Below are positions 11,667-19,454 of a stretch of 27,608 nucleotides of DNA, piece after piece. The stretch comes from CAZKTO01 sp964555685 (GTDB lineage Bacteria > Chloroflexota > Dehalococcoidia > SHYB01), in NCBI GenBank assembly GCA_964555685.1, contig CAZKTO010000037.1:1-27608 (forward strand), in the 5' to 3' direction. The notes beneath the pieces were generated by a model. That model did not search any database. It saw only the letters and a list, made by a program, of their open reading frames with translations, and had not been told where the DNA came from. Made by a program: the position numbers and the translations under genes. Within the stretch, counting starts at the first letter, position 1. The number at the start of each line of letters is the position of its first letter.

Positions 11667-11993
11667 ATGGTAACCGCGACACGAGCTCTTCCCGAACCGA
11701 CGGCCGAGGCGACGGATTCTCCTCTGAGCGTCCAGTACATTAACGGGGCCATCGTGATTCGTCCCCGACAGGAGAAGGCCCTAACGTTCCAGGTGGAGCG
11801 GCTGACGGAGCGGGAGTTGCAGGTCCTGGCACTGGTTGCAGAAGGCAACTGTAATAAGATCATTGGCCAGGAGCTGCAGATATGCGAGCGGACGGTCAAG
11901 AACCATCTAACCGGGATCATGACCAAGCTTCGAGCCTATGACCGGACCCACGCGGTTGTCACCGCCGTCAGGCTTGGCTGGCTGACCCTCTAG
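11667..11993 (+). CDS. Stand-alone LuxR-type DNA-binding protein, no receiver
   Basis: A 108-residue protein with a C-terminal LuxR/GerE helix-turn-helix: LTERELQVLALVAEGNCNKI, then ICERTVKNHLTGIMTKL. The first 45 or so residues show no receiver or ligand-binding domain. The ATG at 11667 has GGAGG upstream. The helix-turn-helix is canonical (conserved TERE, TVKNH), so DNA binding is likely. Regulation must come through its partners or its amount, because there is no phosphorylation site. The next gene starts ten bases after its stop. Confidence 0.9.
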   Translation: MVTATRALPEPTAEATDSPLSVQYINGAIVIRPRQEKALTFQVERLTERELQVLALVAEGNCNKIIGQELQICERTVKNHLTGIMTKLRAYDRTHAVVTAVRLGWLTL

Positions 11994-12003
11994 GAGGATT
12001 TTC

Positions 12004-12675
12004 ATGGACCGCTCAGCCGCTGAAGCGATCTCCCTGGTGTTGGTCGAGGAGCATGAGCTGTTCCGTCATGGGCTCCGCGTCCTCATGAACGATGCAGGCC
12101 TCAACGTCGTCGCCGAATATGGCTCGGTGAGGGATGCTCTGGAGAGGGAAGGAAAGCAGGCGGAACTAGAGCCGGGAACCATAGTCCTGTGCTCGCTGAC
12201 GATGCCCCGATGGCAGGAGTTGGTTTTCCGCCTGTCCCGTCAGGCCCCCGGGTGTCCCATCCTGGGAGTGATGGATTCGGTCACCGAGACAGCGGCCATA
12301 GAGGCGCTAAGCAGCGGCGTCCAGTCTTGCATGGACCGCTCCCTTCCCCCGGAAGAGTGGCTAGAAAGCATCCGCCGTGTGCGTGCGGGCAACCTGCGCC
12401 CTGCTGACATGTTGATCCTCTATCCAGGCGTAGCTAGGCATGCGCTGATGGTGCTATCAGAGCCGCCAGCCCTGGCCGGGCTCCGCCCCCTTGCCCCAGT
12501 CTTGGGCAACCGCGAGCGCCTCGCGCTGAGCAACCTCTCGGAGGGTCTCCCACTGGAGGCGATTGTGGAACGCATGGATGTTCCGGTGGAGGTCATGCAG
12601 GGGATTTTAGAGTCCGCGTGCCGCAAACTCGCGGCCCGACAGTCTCTTTTAGGAATGCTGGATCGGCAACGATAG
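12004..12675 (+). CDS. Degenerate NarL-like response regulator (pseudo-receiver)
   Basis: A 223-residue protein with the outline of a NarL-type regulator: VLVEEHELFRHGLRVLM at the start, an expected beta-strand before the acceptor site, and a C-terminal segment LGNRERLALSNLSEGLPLEA that resembles a worn LuxR helix-turn-helix. Every phosphorylation residue is changed. The acidic pair is Glu-Glu (15-16), the acceptor Asp is Ser64 (IVLCSLTMP), and the conserved Lys is Arg112. Hence it probably cannot take up phosphate in the normal way. An AGGAGG site precedes the start ATG. It is packed between the LuxR protein (10 bases) and gene A (12 bases), so these form an operon. Confidence 0.82.
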   Translation: MDRSAAEAISLVLVEEHELFRHGLRVLMNDAGLNVVAEYGSVRDALEREGKQAELEPGTIVLCSLTMPRWQELVFRLSRQAPGCPILGVMDSVTETAAIEALSSGVQSCMDRSLPPEEWLESIRRVRAGNLRPADMLILYPGVARHALMVLSEPPALAGLRPLAPVLGNRERLALSNLSEGLPLEAIVERMDVPVEVMQGILESACRKLAARQSLLGMLDRQR

Positions 12676-12687
12676 GGAGGTCGAACG

Positions 12688-13629
12688 ATGAATGAGCAGA
12701 ACGGAAATGGTAACCGGAAGATTGAGCACATCCCCGGGCTCCCCCCTGGTGCGCCCCAGGACCGGGATTACCTCACTGCCGTGGTGGACAAGATGGTCGG
12801 CCAGCATGGGGCCCTGCTGCGCCAGCAGCTTGACCACGAGGCCAGGCAGTTCCCCCTGCAGTATGACAAGGGGCGGATCGATCAGCTCATACGAGACTTC
12901 CAGGCCAATTCGGCGGACATCAAGGCCGCCATCATCGAGAGAGTCAAGTCCAGGCTCCTTGCCCATGTACACCAAGATCTGCGGCGCGTCTTGGCGGACG
13001 TCATAGGGGATGCGCCGCATGCGCTCCCGGCCCCGCCATGGCACCAGAACGATCCTACGCCGACGCCTCCTCCCCATGCCGGGCCCCTCCGCCTCCGCGC
13101 CTGGCCACATCAGCCCTTAGCCCAGCAGGTCCCCCTAATCAATGGACAGCAACGCCCTCGGGAAAACGCTATTTCGGAACAGCCGCCCGAGCCATTCTCC
13201 GGTCCGGTCCCGGCCACCCAGGCTCTCGGAAAAAATGAGACCCCCGAGACGCGGGAGGTGCCGCCGGCGGAGTCTGAGGACCGGAACCCCGCTGACGGGC
13301 GTCCTATGCCGTCCGCTAACGAGCTGTATAGGGCTACAGTGATGTTGCGGGTGGAAGCCAAGGACTCTCTCCGGCAGATGATCCGCTCCATCGAAGCCCT
13401 CCGGCAAAAGCCGGATCTTCGTCTCGTGCAACTGGTGGGCAGCATCCTGGTGGGCAACATCAAGGAGGGCGTGGATATCTGGTTAGGGCTCCGTACGCCA
13501 GTGCCCCTGACAGAGATCCTCCTCGACATCGAGGGTGTATCCCAGGCGGAAGGCTCTCCCGTGCTGGATGGCAAAGGCGGCGAGTCCCTTCTCAAGGTCC
13601 GACTGGCGGGGATGCCGTCACTGAACTAA
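12688..13629 (+). CDS. Protein A: coiled-coil/linker protein with a C-terminal domain apparently shared with protein B
   Basis: I do not recognise a named family. The 313-residue product has an amphipathic helical N-terminus (residues 27-107, including VVDKMVGQHGALLRQQLD and IERVKSRLLAHVHQDLRRVL), a Pro-rich low-complexity linker (about 110-210) and a compact C-terminal domain (211-310: ELYRATVMLRVEAKDSLRQM, then LRLVQLVGSILVGNIKEGVD, PVPLTEILLDIEGVSQ, LLKVRLAG). The same order (helix, linker, VGS-x-x-G, PxxLxxLL, GV, hydrophobic last strand) recurs in protein B about 1 kb on. There is no signal peptide or membrane segment. The start has GGGAGG seven bases upstream. Position after the regulators and before B and the pilM remains suggests a cytoplasmic adaptor or regulator of a surface machine; that is inference. 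Confidence 0.75.
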   Translation: MNEQNGNGNRKIEHIPGLPPGAPQDRDYLTAVVDKMVGQHGALLRQQLDHEARQFPLQYDKGRIDQLIRDFQANSADIKAAIIERVKSRLLAHVHQDLRRVLADVIGDAPHALPAPPWHQNDPTPTPPPHAGPLRLRAWPHQPLAQQVPLINGQQRPRENAISEQPPEPFSGPVPATQALGKNETPETREVPPAESEDRNPADGRPMPSANELYRATVMLRVEAKDSLRQMIRSIEALRQKPDLRLVQLVGSILVGNIKEGVDIWLGLRTPVPLTEILLDIEGVSQAEGSPVLDGKGGESLLKVRLAGMPSLN

Positions 13630-13808
13630 CGGGGTCCAACCTGCGAAACTGACCCTCAGCGGCCGGTGCGCCGCGAGTCCCGCTCCGCTCCCTTAGTACA
13701 AAAGGGTCCCGGCCTAGAGTACGCGGGTGTCATGACGTTAAGGGCTTCGCCTCATAGACTTTGGCTTAGCTCATGGCATCTGAAACTTGAGGTACGGAGG
13801 TGGAGAGG

Positions 13809-14980
13809 GTGACCACGGAACTAAGAGGGGAGACCAGGCCGCCACGTCCCGGAGCTGAGGGTGCCCCCGGCGGCGTTAAAAGCAACTCCGCTGAATTGAA
13901 TCCTCCAGGTTCTATTAGCCAGATTCTGGGGCAGTACCAAGGTCTACTGGTTCAGGAGGTAGAGCGGGAGGTTAAAAGCAGAGCTCTGGCCACGATGACC
14001 GAGGAGGCTGGGCTTCTCCACTTTCGGGCCCGGGAGCGGCTCCGCTCCGCCGAATCAGATGTGCAACAAGGGGTCCAAGCAGTAGTAGACCGGACTCGAG
14101 AGAAGATCTTCGAGATGGTTCGGGAGGAGGTGGAGGCCATCTTTGCCGAGCTCAAGACCCGGCTGGGGAGTCATCTCAGGGACGCCGAGCTGAACGTCGA
14201 TCGGGAGGCTTCAGCACCGGGTGACGGGGAAGAGCACTTGCACAGATCGCCAGAGCCTGCCGCACGAACACGGGCGTCGCAACAGTCGGGCGACGAGACG
14301 GCGGACCAAACTCCAGAAGTGGGAATTGGCCCCCAGGTAGTATGTCTGGACCTGCCACCCCTCGGGGACGCCGAGCTGAACGTCGATCGGGAGGCTTCAG
14401 CACCGGGTGACGGGGAAGANNNNNNNNNNNNNNNNNNNNNNNNNNNNNNNNNNNNNNNNNNNNNNNNNNNNNNNNNNNNNNNNNNNNNNNNNNNNNNNNN
14501 NNNNNNNNNNNNNNNNNNNGGGACGCCGAGCTGAACGTCGATCGGGAGGCTTCAGCACCGGGTGACGGGGAAGAGCACTTGCACAGATCGCCAGAGCCTG
14601 CCGCACGAACACGGGCGTCGCAACAGTCGGGCGACGAGACGGCGGACCAAACTCCAGAAGTGGGAATTGGCCCCCAGGTAGTATGTCTGGACCTGCCACC
14701 CCCTCTTGACTTGAGGTCGTATCTGGATTTTTACCGGGGCCTCTCGCGAATCAAGGACATACGGATCCTCCGCGCCATGGGGTCAGTGGAGGGAGCCGTT
14801 TCGGTGTATGTGCGCCACAAGGAGCCATTCTCCTTACAACAGCTTCTCGGGGCACTCCCCGGGGTAAGCGTGGAGGATGGGGTCTCCCACACCGGCGGTG
14901 ACAAGGGTGAGGGTGTAGGGGAAGAGAGGTGCCACTTGGCGCTTCGTATCCGCCTGACTGTCCACGAGGCGAGAAGTTGA
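13809..14980 (+). CDS. Protein B: coiled-coil protein with 62-residue tandem repeats, interrupted by an assembly gap
   Basis: Unrecognised family. The N-terminal 120 residues are helical and charged (ISQILGQYQGLLVQEVEREV; REKIFEMVREEVEAIFAELK), resembling the N-terminus of protein A. From 14181 a 186-bp unit is repeated in frame: one full copy, the start of a second, the 100-N gap, then a complete last copy. The unit is acidic and low complexity (AELNVDREASAPGDGE, SQQSGDETADQTPEV, VVCLDLPP). The C-terminal domain begins LRSYLDFYRGLSRIKDIRIL and continues MGSVEGAVSVYVRHKEPFSL, LLGALPGV and a final LALRIRLTV strand. The GTG at 13809 is preferred because GGAGGTGGAG sits upstream; GTG 13800 would overlap that site. 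The frame is lost only because the gap length is arbitrary. Confidence 0.72.
14181..14703 (+). repeat. 186-bp in-frame tandem repeat, at least three starts seen
   Basis: GACGCCGAGCTGAACGTCG begins at 14181, 14367 and 14522. The first and last units look identical base for base across about 180 bases. The left contig itself reads from unit one directly into unit two, so the repeat is genuine and not just a duplicated contig end. The distance of unit three is meaningless because of the N gap. Confidence 0.92.
14420..14519. other. Assembly gap (100 N) inside the tandem repeat
   Basis: Exactly 100 N, the usual placeholder for a gap of unknown length. With a single second unit the true gap would be 131 bases, which restores the frame of protein B. 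Any extra whole units would also keep the frame. Confidence 0.95.
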
Positions 14981-15187
14981 TATGGGGATAGGGAATAGTC
15001 GCGCGGCCCCACCAGAGGAGGCCGGAGACTTTTAGGGGGTAGCGGCAATGGACAACACGGTAACAAGCCCCCTCACCAAGGAGGAGGCGCTCCGGCCGAT
15101 CCCGTAAAGGGAGATGCGCCACAAGAAGGCGCAGCCGCCGGGCGCCCTCTCCGGACCCGCCGCCCGGGATCCCGAAGAGGCCAGCTC

Positions 15188-15843
15188 GTGGCCCAACGAC
15201 TGGTGACTGTGAACCTGGACGCAGATGGTGTCCGGGTGGTGGTCTTCCAGGGGAGGCGAGTCGTAGCCTGGGGGACCGCTCCAATCCGTGACTCGGCTCA
15301 GGAAGACGACCAGAGTCCCCTCGAGCGGGCACAGGTAGAGAGGCTGCAGGCGGTCCTGAAGCACATGGCGTTCGGGACGGCCGGGCCGTGACGGATCTCC
15401 CCCTTTTCGCCCCCCTCATGCGACCCCTTCACCTGCCCTAGATGCGCCGGCATCATCTCGAGGCGGCTGTGCGCGGTGGATGCCCCAGATTGTCCATCAG
15501 GTGAAAGTCGCTGACGATGCCAGCCCCAAGGAGCAGGCCGAGGCCGTGTCAAGGGCTGTCTCGGAGGTGGCTGGCTACGCGAGCACCGTTGATCACGCAG
15601 AGGAATGCTCACCGCTACCAGTGATGTTCGCCGGTCAGATCCCCGGAAACAGCGTTCTAGAGCAGGCGCTAAAGCAGGCGTTGCAGCAGGAGACAGTCCC
15701 GTTTGAGTTGCCCTTCACATACCCGGGCCATTTCTCGCCCAGGGAGTACGCGATGAACTCGGGCCTCGCCTTGGCGGACGAGGCCAGGGGCAAGGTCGGG
15801 GGCAGGATGGCCGCGGACCGAGCTCCGTCCTTGAACATCCTGC
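15188..15843 (+). pseudogene. pilM: Remains of pilM (type IV pilus assembly ATPase-like protein)
   Basis: PilM is a cytoplasmic actin-like protein that docks pilus assembly proteins at the inner membrane. The first piece (15188-15391, GTG start, GAAGAGG upstream) reads MAQRLVTVNLDADGVRVVVF then GRRVVAWGTAPI, the typical first strands of PilM, but stops after 67 residues. The second piece (15480 onward) holds a C-terminal PilM-like stretch: LPVMFAGQIPGNSVLEQALK, FELPFTYPGHFSPREYAMNS and GLALADEARGK. Only about 90 bases separate the pieces, whereas an intact protein needs well over 100 more residues in between, including most of the nucleotide-binding core. The gene is therefore truly deleted internally. 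Identification rests on sequence resemblance and on the adjacent pilN remains. Confidence 0.7.
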
Positions 15844-16434
15844 CGAGCGCTACCTCCCCCGGCCCCTGCCTGTTCGGCCCATCGCGGTCTTTGTTGCTCT
15901 CCTACTCTTAGGAATCGTTCCTTTGCAGGCCGGGGCCCGGGCGGGCGCCCTCTCCAGCGAGGCCGCTCTACGGTGCGGGCGGAGTTGACCAGAGTAGAAA
16001 GGCAGGAGCGCGGTGAACGGCTCGCCCTCATCCGATTCCACGCCGGGGAGGGAAAGCTCCGGGCCGCTGAGGGGTTGAGTCAGGATCTGCGGTCCCATAT
16101 GGAAAGCCTCAGCAGGGATCATAAGGAGCTGAAGGCTCGTCTGGAGACTCTCACCGGGGTCCTTCCTCCCAACGTCTCCCTCTCCGCCATGTCGTGGGTG
16201 GGGGCAGCCTTCAACCTGACGGGTGCCGCCTCTACCTACAAGGAGGCCCTGCGCTACGCGGCCAACCTCCGAGAATCCGGCCTCTTCACCGATGTGAAAG
16301 TACTGGAGGCTTCAGGACAGGGAGACAGTGATCATCGAGACGAGGACGAGGCGGCCGGCGGGCAGATCTCCTTTGCAGCCGAGGCCCTGGTGGCGCCCGC
16401 CTCGGACAAGCAAAGCGAGACCCAGGGTCGCTGA
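15826..16434 (+). pseudogene. pilN: Frameshifted pilN-like (fimbrial assembly) gene
   Basis: PilN is a one-pass inner-membrane protein that partners PilM. Reading through two shifts gives the full family layout: PSLNILP, then ERYLPRPLPVRP and a hydrophobic membrane segment IAVFVALLLLGIVPLQ, then after a second shift ELTRVERQERGERLALIR, a coiled coil (LSRDHKELKARLETLTGVLP) and the C-terminal ferredoxin-like part (NVSLSAMSWVGAAFNLTGAA; YAANLRESGLFTDVKVLEAS). One missing base near 15844 and another near 15971 account for both shifts. The first shift could leave a stop at 15986. Both may be sequencing errors, but the broken pilM beside it argues for real decay. It ends with an acidic tail before the stop at 16434. 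Confidence 0.7.
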
Positions 16435-16657
16435 GGGGAACGTCCCTTTCGGGGTGAAGCCTGTATCCGAGCCGTTGACGCGCACCGTCTCGACCCGCGC
16501 CCATTCTTCTGGCCTGGGATCTTGCCCCCGTTCGCTAGCTTGTTAGAGAACCGACCGCGGTGATTGACCATTGTTGCTCGAGGTGCCGTTCCCGCGTCTG
16601 GTCCATCAGCACCGGTAGTTCGTCTCCCGCCGGGGTCCGCGTGGCCTGGATGAACCT

Positions 16658-16677
16658 CCCCGCAGCAAGCTGCGGGG
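16658..16677. repeat. Perfect 8-bp stem hairpin, CCCCGCAG/CTGCGGGG
   Basis: CCCCGCAG, a CAAG loop and CTGCGGGG form a stable hairpin. On the plus strand it is followed by CTTCCAAGTAAAA, not a T-run, so it looks more like a REP-type element than a terminator. Confidence 0.6.
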
Positions 16678-16699
16678 CTTCCAAGTAAAAAGCCCCAGC

Positions 16700-16758
16700 C
16701 ACCCCAGACCCTTCGTCGCGGAGTCTATCCTGAGTGGAACGAAGGGCTCCTCGGGGTG
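16700..16758. repeat. Imperfect inverted repeat, REP-like
   Basis: CACCCC and CCCTTCG on the left pair with CGAAGGG and GGGGTG on the right. The right side reads GGGCTCCTCGGGGTGACA, closely matching GGGCTCCTCGGAATGACA in the repeat at 18579-18686, so both are copies of one dispersed family. Confidence 0.6.
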
Positions 16759-16897
16759 ACACAAAAGAACCCGCAGGGCGCTCGACCCTTCATGCGGTGT
16801 TCGGAGGCCCATGCCCCTGTTATACGGCACCCCACGCTGTCTCTACAAACGCCTCCAGCGGCCTCTTTTATGAGCGAACTTCTTTTACAATGCGTTC

Positions 16898-16927
16898 TAG
16901 ACAAGTTCGATCTTCGCCCCTTATAAT
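16898..16927 (+). promoter_or_regulatory. Promoter of the DUF3068 gene
   Basis: TAGACA (16898-16903), an 18-base spacer and a consensus TATAAT (16922-16927) lie 40 bases before the ATG at 16968. The boxes fit a vegetative sigma factor. Confidence 0.65.
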
Positions 16928-16967
16928 GGGGCAGTTTCGCAGCGCTTATAACTCGAGGAAGGGGCTG

Positions 16968-18413
16968 ATGATCATCCGTACCCATTTCAAACGAATAGGG
17001 ATTGGCGCGATGGCTACTGGGCTGGTGCTCATCCTTTTTGGGAGCGTGTGGATCACCGCCGTCTTTTCCCGCTTCGAGAAGATCCCTTCGGACTGGGAAC
17101 AGGTCGACGAACTACAGGGGACCTTCGCCCTCGTGGACGAGGGCTTTCTCACTCGGCTGCAGGAGAATCAAACGGTCAAACAGTTGCTTTCGGCTCCCCC
17201 TCCCGGCCCCAGGGAACTCCTGAACAACCCCGCAGTTGTCTCGCTCTTCGGCAGCCCTGCAATGAAGCAGTTGACGAGCAGCCCCGCCCTGCTGGCCGTG
17301 TTGCGGAACCAAGGCGCCCTTCGGGCGCTTGCCAATCCAACATTGGTGAAGCTCCTCTCCAACTCCGAAGTGCTGAAGTTGCTGCAAGACCCCGCGTTTG
17401 TGGCGGCGCTCCGTGACCCGGGCGCCATTCAGCAACTCCGCAGTCATCCTGTAGCGGGGCCGCTCCTCGCCGATCCCGCCGCTCTGGCATTGCTCCAGGA
17501 CCCGGCGTTTCAGGGCCTTCTGGCAAGCGGGGCGCTGGCCGCGCTGGGGAACCAACCGGAGATACTGGCGTTGCTCACAAACCCCGCGCTGGGGCAGCTG
17601 TTGCTCAACCCGTCGGTCCAGGCGTTGCTAGCAGACCCGGGGGCGCTAGCGCTCGTCCTGGATTCCCGGACGGGGAAGATTTTGGCCAACTCAGCCGACC
17701 TGCCAATCATCGAGGTGCCAGTAGTGATTCACCGGGAACGCCGCGCCAGCAGCACGAAGGGGGACACCATCCTCATTAACGAGCAAAAGACGTACATCGA
17801 CCCCGCGACCCGTCAGGCGTTGCCAGGCTTCCCGAGGGAGGATTTGAATTTTGTTGTGGACCAGAAGACTCGCCAGTACCTACCTGGGTCGGATGAAAAC
17901 CGGACCGGCTTTTGGGGGCTGCCCTTTAATGTCGACAGGACCCGTATCTATCCGAGCTGGGTCACAGCGGCCAAGCGGCCTCTGCCCGCCGAGTACGGTC
18001 GAGAGGAGAAGGTGCGGGGTTTGAAGACTTTTACCTACGTGGTTGAGGCGCGGAACTTGGATATAGGGGAGAAGGATCCGGTCACAGGCCTGCCCCTAGT
18101 GGTGGACGCATCAATTACTACCTGGAACGAGCCCCGGACCGGTTCCACTGTGCGCATCGAAGACTACGACGCCGTGAGCGCTCTGGGCCCTTCTGGAGCT
18201 AAGTACCCACGCTTCGTGGCCGACGTGAAAAGCACAGAAGAGAGCATCAAGGAGTTGGTCCACGATGGCAGGGACAACCGCTCCAAGCTCGTCTGGTTCG
18301 GCAGCTACATGCCGTGGATGGCTATGGGAGTGGGTATCGCCCTGACATTGGGCGGCGCCGGGGTACTCGGCTTACCCATACCGCGAAAGGGTCCGAGGGG
18401 TGCAGGGTCCTGA
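16968..18413 (+). CDS. DUF3068 (PorA-family) membrane protein with an inserted 9-residue repeat array
   Basis: A 481-residue envelope protein. An N-terminal membrane segment (residues 11-33, IGIGAMATGLVLILFGSVWI) is followed by FEKIPSDWEQ, the start of the DUF3068 extracytoplasmic domain. A C-terminal membrane segment (WMAMGVGIALTLGGAGVLGL) ends in a short positively charged tail. The later part matches the family well: GTFALVD and YIDPATRQALPG, then GLPFNVDRTRIYPSW, LKTFTYVVEARNLDI and VVDASITTWNEPRTGSTVRI. What is odd is a stretch at residues 70-232 made of about sixteen 9-10 residue units of type P-x-x-x-x-LL-x-D/N (for example PALGQLLLN, PSVQALLAD, PGALALVLD). It resembles STI1-like repeats. 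The ATG at 16968 has GAGGAAGGGG upstream. Function in this organism is unknown. Confidence 0.85.
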   Translation: MIIRTHFKRIGIGAMATGLVLILFGSVWITAVFSRFEKIPSDWEQVDELQGTFALVDEGFLTRLQENQTVKQLLSAPPPGPRELLNNPAVVSLFGSPAMKQLTSSPALLAVLRNQGALRALANPTLVKLLSNSEVLKLLQDPAFVAALRDPGAIQQLRSHPVAGPLLADPAALALLQDPAFQGLLASGALAALGNQPEILALLTNPALGQLLLNPSVQALLADPGALALVLDSRTGKILANSADLPIIEVPVVIHRERRASSTKGDTILINEQKTYIDPATRQALPGFPREDLNFVVDQKTRQYLPGSDENRTGFWGLPFNVDRTRIYPSWVTAAKRPLPAEYGREEKVRGLKTFTYVVEARNLDIGEKDPVTGLPLVVDASITTWNEPRTGSTVRIEDYDAVSALGPSGAKYPRFVADVKSTEESIKELVHDGRDNRSKLVWFGSYMPWMAMGVGIALTLGGAGVLGLPIPRKGPRGAGS

Positions 18414-18713
18414 TCGGCTCCTCCCCGCGGCCTTGCCAAAGCCGTGGGCGCTACACAGAGCGTTCGCGCAAGCCCCAGTGAGATGGGGGGCCCGCCCCCT
18501 TGCCAATCCCCCGGACATTCTTCGCCGGATCTCGGGGACAGGCCGCTAGTACTCTGTCCGCTTGAATTTGATACATGCCATTCCGAGCGCAGCGAGGAAT
18601 CTGTGGCCTCGCCAGGACAGCGCTCTTTCTAAGCGAAGCGATAGATTCCTCGTCGCCCCGACACGTCGGGGCTCCTCGGAATGACAGTCCATCAAAACCC
18701 TCTGGACTGACTA
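18414..18713. other. Non-coding stretch between convergent genes
   Basis: About 300 bases between the DUF3068 gene (plus) and the response regulator (minus). The main content is the dispersed inverted repeat at 18579-18686. I see no gene and no T-run terminator. Confidence 0.6.
18579..18686. repeat. Large imperfect inverted repeat, REP-like
   Basis: The left arm has CATTCCGAG and GAGGAATCT (18580-18603). The right arm has AGATTCCTC, the palindrome CCCCGACACGTCGGGG and CTCGGAATG (18643-18683). The arms can pair to form a long stem. It sits between convergent genes, a normal place for such elements. Related pieces occur at 16700-16758 and inside the transposase at 5725-5740. Confidence 0.75.
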
Positions 18714-19454
18714 CTAGTTTCTCCGAGGGGAGGGAATGGGGATGCCGATGGGTACACCATCGGTGGGGGGGAGCTCCTCCAGACTTATCCACCCATGACG
18801 GAGACCAGCTAGCACAGCCTGCGTCCGGTCGTTGACGTCAAGCTTGCGGAAGATGGACGTCATATGGTTCTTCACCGTCTGGGGAGTGATGCTCAGGATA
18901 TGGGCGATCTCCTTGTTGCTCCGGCCCTGGCCCAACTGCTTCAACAACTCCATCTCCCTTGAAGACAAGGGGGCCATCATATCCCGCAAGCGTGGATTTC
19001 GCGCCATTGCTTGAAACTCGTCGAGGAGACGCCTTCCCACTTCGGGATAAGCTGCCATCGCTTCCTGCAACTGCATGTCGCCCTGGCACACCCTGCGGAT
19101 GGTCTGGAGTATCGTCGCCGGGTCGGCCATCTTGCTGATGTAGCCCCAGGCGCCGCTTCGGATGGCCTCGAAAAGCTCCCCGACCTCCTCCGCCTGGGTC
19201 ATCATGATGATCGGAAGGCCAGGACAACGCTGGCTAATGCGCCGGCAGAGATCCAGGCCCCTGTGACGCGGAGGACTTGTGCCCAACAGGGCCACCTGCG
19301 GCTGGAAGCTGGATACTAGCTCTACGGCTTCGTCGGATAAGGAACACTCGCCCAGAGTCGTCAGGCCATCCGATTGGCCTAGGGCGGTTCGGAGGCCTAA
19401 ACGGAAGACCGGCTGATCGTCCACAATAAAGATGGTTACGCTGTTGGTGACCAT
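18714..19454 (-). CDS. NarL/LuxR-type response regulator lacking the acceptor Asp
   Basis: A 246-residue regulator with an N-terminal receiver (FIVDDQPVFRLGLRTAL) and a canonical C-terminal LuxR helix-turn-helix (LSSREMELLKQLGQGRSNKE, TPQTVKNHMTSIFRKL). The acidic pair Asp12-Asp13, Thr86 and Lys108 are kept, but the acceptor position reads VALLGTSPPRHRG, placing Gly58 where Asp should be. Phosphorylation in the usual way is thus impossible. The output domain is intact, so it probably binds DNA constitutively or responds to protein contacts. Its ATG lies immediately downstream of a TTGACA/TATAAA promoter with no Shine-Dalgarno, suggesting a leaderless messenger. It stands alone on the minus strand, convergent with the DUF3068 gene. 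Confidence 0.92.
   Translation of the reverse strand: MVTNSVTIFIVDDQPVFRLGLRTALGQSDGLTTLGECSLSDEAVELVSSFQPQVALLGTSPPRHRGLDLCRRISQRCPGLPIIMMTQAEEVGELFEAIRSGAWGYISKMADPATILQTIRRVCQGDMQLQEAMAAYPEVGRRLLDEFQAMARNPRLRDMMAPLSSREMELLKQLGQGRSNKEIAHILSITPQTVKNHMTSIFRKLDVNDRTQAVLAGLRHGWISLEELPPTDGVPIGIPIPSPRRN

Larger units (their letters stand above)
16435..16967. other. Non-coding stretch with hairpin repeats and the DUF3068 promoter
   Basis: About 530 bases between the pilN remains and the DUF3068 gene. No convincing gene is seen on either strand. It holds two hairpin repeats (16658-16677 and 16700-16758) and, at its end, a good promoter. An open frame extends upstream of the DUF3068 start to 16734, but it crosses the hairpin and promoter and has no family likeness. 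Confidence 0.65.

Noticed and set aside
14181..14703. CRISPR-like interpretation of the repeats
   Set aside because: The repeat is a contiguous 186-bp coding tandem with no spacers.
15049..15108. A 19-residue ATG frame between protein B and the pilM remains
   Set aside because: Too short and without recognisable features. It may be a remnant of a lost gene.
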